From: Mesorhizobium japonicum MAFF 303099
GTDB taxonomy: Bacteria; Pseudomonadota; Alphaproteobacteria; Rhizobiales; Rhizobiaceae
Length of the DNA: 64,000 nucleotides
Assembly: GCF_000009625.1 (NCBI RefSeq)
Contig: NC_002678.2
Location: 3,132,001 to 3,196,000 of the forward strand
Direction: 5' to 3'
A program made the position numbers and the translations under genes. Shown in pieces: positions 50,595 to 58,949 of this stretch. The notes under the pieces are model-generated. The model did no database searches. It had not been told where the DNA came from and saw nothing but the letters and a program-made list of their open reading frames with translations. Positions within the stretch are counted from its first letter, which is position 1. Each line of letters starts with the position of its first letter.

Positions 50595-51908
50595 TCAAAA
50601 CCGTTGTGGACCGAAGGGGGCGAGATCAATAGACGCAACCTGCCCCATGATGATTTCCCGGATCAACCGTCCCGTCGCCGCGGCCTGGGTGAGGCCGAGA
50701 TGGCCGTGGCCGAAAGCATAGACCACCGGCCGGCTTCCCGACGCCTTACCGATGACAGGCACCGAATCCGGCAGCGAGGGCCGGAATCCCATCCATTCGC
50801 GCCCGCCCGAGGGATTGAGCCCGGGCAGGAATTGCTGCGCCTTCCGCAACAGCGCCTTCGACCTGGCAAAATTGGGCGGCCGCTCGATGCCGCCGAGCTC
50901 GACGGCGCCGCCGACGCGCAGGCCCGTGTCGAGCGGCGTGATGACGAAGCCATGGCCTGAGAAGATCAGCTGCCGCTTCACATCGAAGGCGCTCCTGGGC
51001 AGCGTCGTGTTGTAGCCGCGCTCGGTCTCCAGCGGAATGCGGTCGCCAAGCTGTCGCGCCAGAAGATGCGACCAGGCGCCGGCAGCGATGACGAGCTGCC
51101 TCGCCTGCCTGGTCGTGCTGTCGGCCAGCATCAGCGTCGCGCCATCCTGGTCCGCCGCGATCTGGTCGATGCGGGCCATTTCAAAGCGGGCGCCCTTGGC
51201 CCGGGCATAAGCCCACACCGCCTTGCCGAGCAGTTTTGGATCGGCGACCGTCTTCCAGCCCGGCACGAAGGTGCCCTTGATGAAGCGCGGGGAGAGGCCC
51301 GGCTGCAAACCCACCAGGCCTTCGCCCTCGACGTGGCGAAAGCCGATGCCGAAACGCTCGCGCGCGGCCCAGCCCGACAGCGAGGCGCGGAACTCGGCTT
51401 CGCTCTCGTAGAGCTCCAGCGAGCCATCCTCGCGCAGCATCGGCCGCGTGCCGGAGCGATCGAGCAGGTCCATCCATTCCGCTTCGGCGAGTTTCATCAT
51501 GCCGGCCTGGGCGATGAGGCTCGCTTCATACTTCGCCGGCGCGCCGGCGCGCCAGAAGCGGATCAGCCAGGGCAGCAGCCGCGGCAGATAGGCGGGCGGA
51601 ATGCTGAGCGGACCGAGCGGATCGGCCAGCCATTTCGGCAGGTTCTTGATCATGCCTTTGTGCGCCAGCGGCAGCACGTCCGAGAAGGCGAAGGCCGCCG
51701 CATTGCCGGAACTCGTCTCCTCGCAGATGCCGCTGCGGTCGAAGATTGTCACGCTGCGCCCCGCCTCGGCGAGGAAGGCCGCGGCACAGATGCCGATGAT
51801 GCCGCCGCCGATGATGGCGATGTCCTCACCTCCTCCCCGCTCACGGGGAGAAGGTGCCCCAGCGGCCGAGCGCTGCTCCTGTTCCGGGGATTCGGAATTT
51901 CCTGGCAC
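50595..51908 (-). CDS. FAD-dependent D-hydroxyproline/D-amino-acid dehydrogenase
   Basis: The 437-residue flavoprotein has the FAD motif IAIIGGGIIGICAAAFLAEAG, preceded by 27 residues absent from homologous DadA proteins. The only in-frame start is GTG 51908. In that extension the repeat at about 51826-51857 is translated (SPRERGGG). The oxidoreductase should convert cis-4-hydroxy-D-proline to pyrroline-4-hydroxy-2-carboxylate. It follows the DHDPS-like gene by 14 nt and precedes the epimerase gene. Confidence 0.85.
   Translation of the reverse strand: MPGNSESPEQEQRSAAGAPSPRERGGGEDIAIIGGGIIGICAAAFLAEAGRSVTIFDRSGICEETSSGNAAAFAFSDVLPLAHKGMIKNLPKWLADPLGPLSIPPAYLPRLLPWLIRFWRAGAPAKYEASLIAQAGMMKLAEAEWMDLLDRSGTRPMLREDGSLELYESEAEFRASLSGWAARERFGIGFRHVEGEGLVGLQPGLSPRFIKGTFVPGWKTVADPKLLGKAVWAYARAKGARFEMARIDQIAADQDGATLMLADSTTRQARQLVIAAGAWSHLLARQLGDRIPLETERGYNTTLPRSAFDVKRQLIFSGHGFVITPLDTGLRVGGAVELGGIERPPNFARSKALLRKAQQFLPGLNPSGGREWMGFRPSLPDSVPVIGKASGSRPVVYAFGHGHLGLTQAAATGRLIREIIMGQVASIDLAPFGPQRF
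51826..51857. repeat. Short palindromic repeat lying inside a coding frame
   Basis: CTCCCCG and CGGGGAG flank CTCA with flanking AGGTGCC/CACC. This resembles the CTTCTCCCC...GGGGAGAAG repeats of Mesorhizobium intergenic DNA. It falls inside the N-terminal extension of the FAD protein gene. Confidence 0.55.
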
Positions 51909-51922
51909 GTCGGTGCTGTCCC

Positions 51923-52858
51923 TTATTCGGCTGCCACCTGTCTGTCCGCCGATAGAGGAGACGTCTGGAGCGACGGCAGCTTCGGCCGCGCCGCCAGCGC
52001 ATCCCGTATGATCTTCTCGACCGCCTTGCGGCGCTCGCCCGACAACGGTTGGCGCGGCATGCGCACGCGGTCATTGGTATCGATTGCCAGCACTTCGGCA
52101 AGCTTGATGTTCTGTACCAGATAGGTCGAGACGTCGAGATCGAGCAGCGGCCGGAACCAGCGGTATACGGCAAGCGCCTCCTCGCGGCGGCCCTGCTTCA
52201 TCAGCTGGAAGATGGCAACGGTTTCGCGCGGGAAGGCGGTGACCAGGCCGGCCACCCAGCCGATGGCGCCGACCGACAGCGCTTCGAAGGCGAGATTGTC
52301 GACACCGGTGAACAGATCGTAGCGATCGCCAAGCCGGTTGATGATCTCGGTCGAGCGCCTGATGTCGTCGGAGGATTCCTTGATGGCGACGAAGCGCTTG
52401 TCCGATGCCAGCTCCTCCATCTGGTCGACGGTGACGTCGACGCGATAGGCGAGCCGGTTGGAGTAGATCATCACCGGCAGGTCGCCGGCCTCGGCGACCG
52501 CGCGCAGCGCAGCCACCGTCTCTTCCGCGTTGGTGTGGTAGATCGGGCTCGGCACCACCATCAGGCCATCGGCGCCCTCCCTGGCGGCGCGCCTGGCGAT
52601 AGCGGCGGCCTCACGGGTGCCCGCTTCGTTGACGGTCAGCAGCACCGGCTTCTTGCCGGCGACTTTCTGCGCGGTCTTCAGCACTTCGATCTTCTCGTCA
52701 GGCGACAGCATCGGCCCTTCGCCGAGCGAGCCGCAGACGATGATGCCGTCGCAGCCGGCCTCCATCTGCAGGCCGAAACAGCGCTCCATTTCGGCATGGT
52801 CGAGCCGGTCGTCGGCGGTGAATTTGGTCGTAACGGCGGGGAAAACTCCGGTCCACAT
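51923..52858 (-). CDS. DHDPS-family protein, probable pyrroline-4-hydroxy-2-carboxylate deaminase
   Basis: The 311-residue TIM barrel has the Schiff-base lysine K160 in FVAIKESSDD and the tyrosine in MIYSN near residue 132. LLTVNEAGTREAAA is also typical of the DapA superfamily. In hydroxyproline catabolism the deaminase forms alpha-ketoglutarate semialdehyde. It is the first gene of the operon and lies 14 nt before the FAD oxidoreductase. True dapA function is unlikely from context. Confidence 0.85.
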   Translation of the reverse strand: MWTGVFPAVTTKFTADDRLDHAEMERCFGLQMEAGCDGIIVCGSLGEGPMLSPDEKIEVLKTAQKVAGKKPVLLTVNEAGTREAAAIARRAAREGADGLMVVPSPIYHTNAEETVAALRAVAEAGDLPVMIYSNRLAYRVDVTVDQMEELASDKRFVAIKESSDDIRRSTEIINRLGDRYDLFTGVDNLAFEALSVGAIGWVAGLVTAFPRETVAIFQLMKQGRREEALAVYRWFRPLLDLDVSTYLVQNIKLAEVLAIDTNDRVRMPRQPLSGERRKAVEKIIRDALAARPKLPSLQTSPLSADRQVAAE

Positions 52859-52873
52859 GGTCGCGTCTCCATC

Positions 52874-52950
52874 TGATATATCAGCCGTATATCTGTTAAG
52901 AAGCCCGCTGTCAATGCAGAATCCGTTATGATATATTCGGGATATATCAG
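52874..52950. promoter_or_regulatory. Paired GntR-type operators in the divergent promoter
   Basis: Two AT-rich palindromes are present. The first, TGATATATCA (52874-52883), is followed by GTATATC. The second is TGATATATTCGGGATATATCAG (52929-52950), with GATATA half-sites. They lie between the deaminase start (52858) and the GntR start. Such spacing suits repression of both genes by the GntR protein. Confidence 0.75.
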
Positions 52951-52981
52951 GAGATCGCCTTTGATATCCATGGAAGCAACC

Positions 52982-53620
52982 ATGACGTCCGAGCCGGTGG
53001 CGGCCAGGGCCTATCGCGTGCTCGAGCACATGATCGTCACGCTGGAACTGGCGCCCTCGAGCTTTGTCACCGAGGGGGCGCTTATCGAAAAGCTGGACCT
53101 CGGCCGCACTCCAGTGCGCGAGGCGATCCAGCGGCTGGCATGGGAAGGGCTGCTGGACGTCAGACCGCGCGCCGGCATCGCGATCGCGCCGCTGCATCCC
53201 GGCGACTGGCTGCGCGTGCTCGACGCCCGGCGCGGCGTCGAGGTGGTGCTGGCCCGCTCGGCCGCCCGCTTCGTCACCCGCGAGGCCGCCGACCTGTTTC
53301 ACGAGGCGGCGCTGGCCATGCAGAAGGCGGTCATCTCGGGCAATGTGCTTGCCTTCATCCAGGCCGACAAGGCGCTCGACGAGGCACTGGCGCTGGCCGC
53401 CGACAATCCCTTCGCCGCGCGGCTGGCCGCGCCCCTGCAAACCCACAGCCGCCGCTTCTGGTTCCGCTACAAGGCCGATACGGGCCTGGCCGAATCAGCC
53501 GAGCATCATGTCGCGCTGATCCGCTCGATCCTCGACGGCGACGAGGAGGCAGCCGCCAAGGATGCCAAGCGGCTGATGGCGCTGCTGCGCAGCCATGCCG
53601 AGGTCGCCGCGACGCGCTGA
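52982..53620 (+). CDS. GntR/FadR-family transcriptional regulator
   Basis: The protein has 212 residues from ATG 52982 (GGAAG is 5 nt upstream); ATGs at 52928 and 52970 are in frame, but the first would overlap the operator. The winged helix-turn-helix is GALIEKLDLGRTPVREAIQRLAWEGL, and the FCD ligand domain is helical (HHVALIRSILDGDEEAA). It is the probable repressor of the hydroxyproline operon. Confidence 0.9.
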   Translation: MTSEPVAARAYRVLEHMIVTLELAPSSFVTEGALIEKLDLGRTPVREAIQRLAWEGLLDVRPRAGIAIAPLHPGDWLRVLDARRGVEVVLARSAARFVTREAADLFHEAALAMQKAVISGNVLAFIQADKALDEALALAADNPFAARLAAPLQTHSRRFWFRYKADTGLAESAEHHVALIRSILDGDEEAAAKDAKRLMALLRSHAEVAATR

Positions 53621-53628
53621 TCGGGCGA

Positions 53629-53940
53629 TCAGATTCCTTGCTTGGTGGCGATGGCGGTATCCTCCCATCCCTCACCGGTCGCGAAGATGCAGCTTCGGCC
53701 CTGCACGTCGGTCACCAGCATGGACCAGGTCCCGCTTGCCGAGACATAGATCTCGACAATGGCGGATTGCCCGACCACACCGTAACCGATCTGCTTTTGT
53801 TGAAAGGCCTGCGCCAGTCCCGTGACAAGGTCACTGTGGCCGCCGCAGATGAATTGCGCCTGTGCCGATAGCGCCGACAGCGCCAGCGCGGCGCCGATCG
53901 CGGCTATCTTGATCCATCGAAACGAAAATCTGTGTGCCAT
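53629..53940 (-). CDS. Small exported protein of unknown function
   Basis: The protein has 103 residues from ATG 53940. A Sec signal peptide ends at LSAQA. The mature protein has two or more cysteines (FICGGHSD, RSCIFATGEGWED) and a beta-rich sequence. It is convergent with the GntR gene. No domain recognised. Confidence 0.65.
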   Translation of the reverse strand: MAHRFSFRWIKIAAIGAALALSALSAQAQFICGGHSDLVTGLAQAFQQKQIGYGVVGQSAIVEIYVSASGTWSMLVTDVQGRSCIFATGEGWEDTAIATKQGI

Positions 53941-54167
53941 TTGGCACCTCCTTCGCCTTGGCGTTTCCGGCAAAGGGAGGCACATGGGCAGCCCAACACA
54001 CCGGAACGCTCCAGGCCGGGTTCGACGTCTTCATCACGTCACTCCTTCTGGTTTCCGGTCTGTCGTCAGGAAATTTTATCATTCCCTGGAATCGATATGG
54101 TGAGGCCCCGATCCGAAAACAAGCTCCATTTCGGAGCTCACGGCGCGTTGCCGGACGACGATCAGCG

Positions 54168-54581
54168 TCAGGCTTGCGCGGGCTCGCGAAGTGCCGCCCA
54201 TTTCAGCAAGGCGTCGAGGGCCGGGCACAGGGCCTGGCCCCAATCGGTCAGGCAGTACTCGACCTTCGGCGGCACCTGGTGGTGGACGATACGGCGAACG
54301 ATGCCGTCGGCCTCCATCTGCCGCAGCTGTTGGATCAGCATCTTCTGCGAGATCGCTGGGATCGCCCGTTCGAGGTCGGAGAAGCGCAGCACCTTGCCGC
54401 CGAAAAGATGAAACAGGATCACCAGCTTCCAGCGGCCTTCGAGGATGCGCAGCACATTCTCGACGCCGCTCGCCGCCGACAACGGCGTCAGTGCCTCAAC
54501 CTCATTCGGGGGCCGGGCCTTGCCTACAGGACTGCCCTTACTTTCGGGTAAGTACCTTACTTTTTCGTCAGTTCTTGTCAT
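54168..54581 (-). CDS. HxlR-family transcriptional regulator
   Basis: The protein has 137 residues from ATG 54581. The HxlR domain runs from about residue 35: ILEGRWKLVILFHLFGGKVLRFSDLERAIPAISQKMLIQQLR. The DxCP redox cysteine of some relatives is absent. It is divergent from a SnoaL-like gene and may control it. A palindrome sits just inside its predicted coding start, which leaves the true start open. Confidence 0.85.
   Translation of the reverse strand: MTRTDEKVRYLPESKGSPVGKARPPNEVEALTPLSAASGVENVLRILEGRWKLVILFHLFGGKVLRFSDLERAIPAISQKMLIQQLRQMEADGIVRRIVHHQVPPKVEYCLTDWGQALCPALDALLKWAALREPAQA
54548..54560. promoter_or_regulatory. Candidate HxlR-type palindrome
   Basis: GTAAG and CTTAC flank TAC. 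The site lies within the first codons of the annotated HxlR frame and resembles the short palindromes bound by HxlR proteins. Either it is an internal operator or the start is further downstream. Confidence 0.45.
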
Positions 54582-54660
54582 TTCGCCAGTATATCTCATT
54601 TTAGAAGCCGGACAAGCGCCGCCGGCCTCGGTGGCGGCGACCCACACCGGAGACGACACC

Positions 54661-54990
54661 ATGACCGCAAACCTTCCGCAGCCGCTGGCCGACTATTTTT
54701 CCGCCAAGAACCGGCACGACATCGACGCCATGCTCGTGCCTTTCTCGTCGGACGCCACGGTCAAGGACGAAGGCCAAACCCATCGGGGTTCGGCCGCCAT
54801 TCGCAGCTGGATAGAGGAAACGACACGCAAATACCGGGTGACCGTCGAGGTCGCCGACGTGACGGTCAACGGCGATAGATGGCGGATCGCCGGCATCGTG
54901 TCTGGAAATTTCCCCGGCAGTCCCGCGACGCTCCACTACGTCTTCACACTGGCCGATGACCGGATCACGCGACTGGAGATCGGCGCATGA
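54661..54990 (+). CDS. SnoaL-like (NTF2-fold) protein
   Basis: The 109-residue protein begins MTANLPQPLADYFSAKNRHD. It contains FSSDATVKDEGQTHRG and a C-terminal LHYVFTLADDRITRLEIG, typical of SnoaL-like NTF2-fold proteins that bind or isomerise small molecules. Divergent from the HxlR gene; substrate unknown. Confidence 0.85.
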   Translation: MTANLPQPLADYFSAKNRHDIDAMLVPFSSDATVKDEGQTHRGSAAIRSWIEETTRKYRVTVEVADVTVNGDRWRIAGIVSGNFPGSPATLHYVFTLADDRITRLEIGA

Positions 54991-55011
54991 CAGGACGAAA
55001 TGACGCCGCGC

Positions 55012-55041
55012 AAAAAAAGGGCGCGGCAAAAGCCGCGCCCT
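55012..55041 (-). terminator. Terminator of mmsA
   Basis: On the minus strand GGGCGCGGC and GCCGCGCCC make a 9-bp stem with a 4-nt loop followed by seven T residues. Confidence 0.9.
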
Positions 55042-55067
55042 TAGCTCGGTGAAATAAATGTCAGACT

Positions 55068-56564
55068 TCAGTTCATCGTCGGGATGACGAACTCCGCACC
55101 GTCCTTGATGCCGGACGGCCAGCGCGAGGTCACCGTCTTGGTCTTGGTGTAGAAGCGGAAGGCGTCCGGGCCGTGCTGGTTGAGGTCGCCGAAGGACGAC
55201 GCCTTCCAGCCGCCGAACGTGTAATAGGCGATCGGCACCGGGATCGGCACGTTGACGCCGACCATGCCGACCTGGACACGGCTTGCGAAGTCACGCGCGG
55301 CGTCGCCGTCGCGGGTGAAGATGGCGACGCCATTGCCCATCTCGTGGTCGTTGGCGAGCTTGATCGCGCTCTCATAGGTCGGTGCGCGCACCACCGAGAG
55401 CACCGGCCCGAAGATCTCTTCCTTGTAGATGCGCATGTCCGCCGTGACATTATCGAACAGGCAGCCGCCCATATAGTAGCCGTCCTCATAGCCCTGCATC
55501 TTGAAGCCGCGGCCGTCGACGACGAGCGTGGCGCCTTCCTTGACGCCGGTGTCGACATAGCCTTTCACGCGCTCCAGTGCCTGCGCGGTCACGAGCGGGC
55601 CGAAATCGGCGGCCGAATCCGTCGACGGGCCGACCTTCAGGCTCTCGACGCGCGGGATCAGCTTTTCCATCAGCCGGTTGGCGGTGTCGTTGCCGACCGG
55701 AACAGCCACCGAGATCGCCATGCAGCGCTCGCCAGCCGAGCCGTAGCCGGCGCCGATCAGCGCGTCGACGGTCTGGTCCATGTCGGCGTCGGGCATGATG
55801 ATCATATGGTTCTTGGCGCCGCCGAAGCACTGCACGCGCTTGCCGGCCGCGGTGCCGCGCGAATAAATGTAGTGGGCGATCGGCGTCGAGCCGACGAAGC
55901 CGACGGCCTTGATGTCGGGATCGTCGAGGATGGCGTCGACGACTTCCTTGTCGCCGTTGACGACGTTGAGGATGCCTGCCGGCAGCCCCGCCTCGAGGAA
56001 CAGTTCGGCGATGCGGATCGGCACGCCAGGATCCCGCTCCGACGGCTTCAGGATGAAGGCATTGCCGCAGGCGATCGCCGGCGCGATCTTCCACAGCGGG
56101 ATCATTGCCGGGAAGTTGAACGGGGTGATGCCAGCGACGACGCCGAGAGGCTGGCGCATCGAATAGACGTCGATGCCCGGGCCGGCACCATCGGTGAATT
56201 CGCCCTTCATCATGTGCGGCGCGCCGATGCAGACTTCGACCACTTCGAGGCCGCGCTGGATGTCGCCCTTGGCGTCGGCGATCGTCTTGCCGTGCTCGCG
56301 CGCCAGTATGTCGGCCAGTTCGTCATAGTCGCGGGCGACCAGTTCGAGGAATTTCATCAAGACGCGCACGCGGCGCTGCGGGTTGGTGGCGGCCCATTTC
56401 GGCTGCGCCGCCTTGGCATTCTCGACCGCCGCGCGCAATTCCGCCTGCGAGGCCAGCGCCACCGTGCCGCGCACGGAACCGTCCATCGGCTGCATGACGT
56501 CCTGCTTGCGGCCGCTGGTGCCGGCGACACGCTTGCCGCCGATGAAATGACCGTATTCTATCAT
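55068..56564 (-). CDS. mmsA: CoA-acylating methylmalonate-semialdehyde dehydrogenase
   Basis: The protein has 498 residues from ATG 56564, preceded by GGGAGAG. The catalytic cysteine is C281 in GSAGERCMAIS. The catalytic-site asparagine is N150 in TPFNFP, and the family lacks the usual ALDH general-base glutamate. Other features are VGFVGSTPIAHYIY and TFGGWKASSFGD. It converts methylmalonate semialdehyde to propionyl-CoA in valine, thymine or inositol catabolism. The valine transporter genes are about 6 kb away. A LysR gene is divergent. Confidence 0.95.
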   Translation of the reverse strand: MIEYGHFIGGKRVAGTSGRKQDVMQPMDGSVRGTVALASQAELRAAVENAKAAQPKWAATNPQRRVRVLMKFLELVARDYDELADILAREHGKTIADAKGDIQRGLEVVEVCIGAPHMMKGEFTDGAGPGIDVYSMRQPLGVVAGITPFNFPAMIPLWKIAPAIACGNAFILKPSERDPGVPIRIAELFLEAGLPAGILNVVNGDKEVVDAILDDPDIKAVGFVGSTPIAHYIYSRGTAAGKRVQCFGGAKNHMIIMPDADMDQTVDALIGAGYGSAGERCMAISVAVPVGNDTANRLMEKLIPRVESLKVGPSTDSAADFGPLVTAQALERVKGYVDTGVKEGATLVVDGRGFKMQGYEDGYYMGGCLFDNVTADMRIYKEEIFGPVLSVVRAPTYESAIKLANDHEMGNGVAIFTRDGDAARDFASRVQVGMVGVNVPIPVPIAYYTFGGWKASSFGDLNQHGPDAFRFYTKTKTVTSRWPSGIKDGAEFVIPTMN

Positions 56565-56724
56565 GATATCTCTCCCTTGTTTGTGATGGCGCATTGTCCG
56601 CCTTTGCGGTGGCGAAGGCAACGCGAGGAAGAACGCAACCGTTGTGCGAAAATTAGATAACGATTGACGGGCGGGCATCAATTCTCGCAAATGGCGGATC
56701 GCAAGATATCTCCAGGGGATTCCC

Positions 56725-57606
56725 ATGAACTGGGATGACGTCCGCATCTTCCTTGCCGTGGCACGCGCCGGCCAGATCCTTGGCGCAGCCAGGCGGCTGG
56801 AGCTCAACCACGCCACCGTCTCGCGCCGGATCGCAGCGCTCGAGGACGCATTGCGCACAAAGCTCTTTCGCCGTCTGACCACCGGCAGTGAACTGACACC
56901 GGCCGGCGAGCGTTTCCTCGACATTGCCGAGCGCATGGAGGGCGAGATGATCGCCGCGCGCTCGACCATATCAGGCGAAGGCGACGATATCTCCGGCACC
57001 GTGCGCATCGGCGCGCCGGACGGGTTCGGCGTCGCCTTCCTGGCCCGGCGCCTCGGCGAACTGACCGCGCTGCATCGCGAGCTGACGATCCAGCTCGTGC
57101 CGGTGCCGCGCTCCTTCTCCCTGTCCCGGCGCGAAGCCGACATCGCCATCACCGTCGAGCGGCCGACAGAAGGCCGGCTGGTGGCGGGAAAGCTGGTCGA
57201 TTATTCGCTCGGCCTGTTTGCGTCGCGCGCCTACGCCGATGCCAATGGTCTGCCCAAAACCGCAGCCGAACTCGGCCGGCATCCCCTCATCGGCTATGTG
57301 CCCGACCTCATCGTCAGCCCTTCGCTCGACTACGCGGCCGAATTCAGCGCGGACTGGCGCACCAGCTTCGCTATTTCCTCGGCACTCGGCCAGGCTGAAG
57401 CGGTGCGCTCGGGCGCCGGCATCGGCATCCTGCACACCTTCGTCGCGCGCTCGATGCCGGAGCTGGTGGCCGTCGATGCGGTGGCGCCCATCCGCCGCGC
57501 CTACTGGCTGGTTTATCACGAATCGGTCAGGCCGCTGCGCCGCATCCAGATCGTCGCCGGCTTCATCACCAAGGCGGTGGAGCGGGAAAGAAGTCTTTTC
57601 CTTTAG
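56725..57606 (+). CDS. LysR-family transcriptional regulator
   Basis: The 293-residue protein has the LysR helix-turn-helix LGAARRLELNHATVSRRIAALE. The effector domain contains VRIGAPDGFGVAFLARRLG. It is divergent from mmsA with a 160-bp intergenic region, so it is the likely regulator. Partial inverted repeat GCGAAAATT/AATTCTCGC lies near 56646-56690. Confidence 0.9.
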   Translation: MNWDDVRIFLAVARAGQILGAARRLELNHATVSRRIAALEDALRTKLFRRLTTGSELTPAGERFLDIAERMEGEMIAARSTISGEGDDISGTVRIGAPDGFGVAFLARRLGELTALHRELTIQLVPVPRSFSLSRREADIAITVERPTEGRLVAGKLVDYSLGLFASRAYADANGLPKTAAELGRHPLIGYVPDLIVSPSLDYAAEFSADWRTSFAISSALGQAEAVRSGAGIGILHTFVARSMPELVAVDAVAPIRRAYWLVYHESVRPLRRIQIVAGFITKAVERERSLFL

Positions 57607-57731
57607 AGCAATTCCAGGAAAAGTGTGAGCGGTTTTCCCGGGAAAAGCGCGTTGCGCTTTCCCTTGGGAATTGCGTCAAAACAAAGAGTTAGAGCGGTTC
57701 GCCGTTTCCATGAAACGGTGAAACGCTCTAG
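57604..57731. repeat. Dispersed intergenic repeat, copy 2
   Basis: Shares AGCAATTCCAGGAAAAGTGT and the closing CCGTTTCCATGAAACGGTG with the element at 18270-18361. This copy is longer because of an internal palindrome (GGGAAAAGCGCGTTGCGCTTTCCC type). It directly follows the LysR stop and precedes a convergent gene. Confidence 0.85.
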
Positions 57732-57737
57732 AGGCGC

Positions 57738-58313
57738 TCAGGGTCCATCGAGAACAAAAGAGCTCGCCACCCGTTCAGCCTCATCGGCCAATGGCACCCA
57801 CTTCCGCTTCATTTGCTCGACGCTGTCGCCCGTGAGCCCGCAGGTCACCAGACCGAAGTGTGTGCCGCGTAGCGAAAGCACGACCTTGGCGTGACCGGGG
57901 AAGCTGGCGCTGCCGTCGCCGACCTGGAAATCCATATCGGCCATTCGTGCCGGATAGCCGTCGGGAAAGCGGATCAACTTTTCGTTGCTGAAGACCGACG
58001 AGGTAAAGGCGGCTCCCACCATCTCTTGCCAGGCCTGCGGCGACCAGCCCGTCTCGAGGAATGCCTTGGGATCGGCGGGGGAATCGGACGCCTGCGGATC
58101 ATAGAGACCGATCGATACCCGGCAGGTGAGGCCCTGATCGCCGGACTTTATCTTCAGCCGCATCGTCTTGCCGGAAGGCTCCTCGATGGTCCACCCTTCC
58201 GGAAAGGTCAGGGAAAATCCGTTATCCTTGTCGTGAACGGTCTTGTCGGCGGCATTGGCCGCCGAGGTGCAGGACAGAAATACGGCAGCCGCAACCGCAA
58301 AGCCGATACGCAT
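57738..58313 (-). CDS. Exported hypothetical protein
   Basis: The protein has 191 residues from ATG 58313 (a GTG at 58316 is adjacent). The signal peptide MRIGFAVAAAVFLSCTSAANA is followed by DKTVHDKDNGFSLTFPEGW. The domain looks like a DUF1795/PsbP-like beta fold with FLETGWSPQAWQEMVG. No enzymatic motif. Convergent with the LysR gene across an intergenic repeat. Confidence 0.7.
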   Translation of the reverse strand: MRIGFAVAAAVFLSCTSAANAADKTVHDKDNGFSLTFPEGWTIEEPSGKTMRLKIKSGDQGLTCRVSIGLYDPQASDSPADPKAFLETGWSPQAWQEMVGAAFTSSVFSNEKLIRFPDGYPARMADMDFQVGDGSASFPGHAKVVLSLRGTHFGLVTCGLTGDSVEQMKRKWVPLADEAERVASSFVLDGP

Positions 58314-58505
58314 CACTGATGCTCGCGAAATGCCAGACGGGGACCATGCGCCCGGCAGGTTGTACCGCCGCGGTCATAACACGGTCAGGTGATGGCCGCC
58401 GCCTTTTCCTTGCCACAAAACCGGCCAGTGTGGCATCAGGCATGTGGTCGCCGGCCATGGGCAGGCCGCCGGTGGGGAATCGTTCAGAAAGCTGGCGCGG
58501 AAAAA

Positions 58506-58949
58506 ATGCGAGCCGTTCTTGCCATCCTGCCGCTGGTGTTCGTTTCGGCCTGCGCCAACCCGTGGACAAAAGTGCCGGAAGCCGAATTGCCCAAGCCGAT
58601 CCGTTATGTCATGGCGGGCCCCTCGCCTTTCGTCTTCGGCAATTATTGCGGCCCTGGCACCCGCACCGGCGATCTGTCGGCTCGGCCGGTCGACCGCCTC
58701 GACGCGGTGTGCCAGACCCACGACGCCTGCTACATCGCCCGCCACAATCATTGCGATTGCGACGGCGCGCTTGTCGCCTCTGCCAGGGCAATCCGGGATG
58801 ACAGGACGGCGCCACGCAAGATGCGCGACGAGGCGGAATTGCTGATCGCTACCTTCGCCATCCCCGTCTGCAAGGTGTTTCCCCAAGGGTTCATGCCGCC
58901 GCGCGACCCGGCACAGTTGAGCGCGATGAAGGCCGGAGCCACCGGGTGA
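58506..58949 (+). CDS. Phospholipase A2-like lipoprotein
   Basis: The protein has 147 residues from ATG 58506. The lipobox LVFVSAC places the lipidated cysteine at residue 16. A secreted-PLA2 signature follows: NYCGPGTRTGD (46-56) as the Ca-binding loop, LDAVCQTHDACY with the catalytic pair H72-D73 flanked by C69 and C75, and CDCDGALV with D86 in the position of the PLA2 catalytic Asp. Enzyme activity is inferred. It overlaps the following phospholipase D-like gene by 4 nt. Confidence 0.8.
   Translation: MRAVLAILPLVFVSACANPWTKVPEAELPKPIRYVMAGPSPFVFGNYCGPGTRTGDLSARPVDRLDAVCQTHDACYIARHNHCDCDGALVASARAIRDDRTAPRKMRDEAELLIATFAIPVCKVFPQGFMPPRDPAQLSAMKAGATG

Noticed and set aside
51923..53446. Extended DHDPS-like frame beyond 52858
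   Set aside because: The extension runs through the operators and the GntR gene on the other strand; the family N-terminus begins at 52858.
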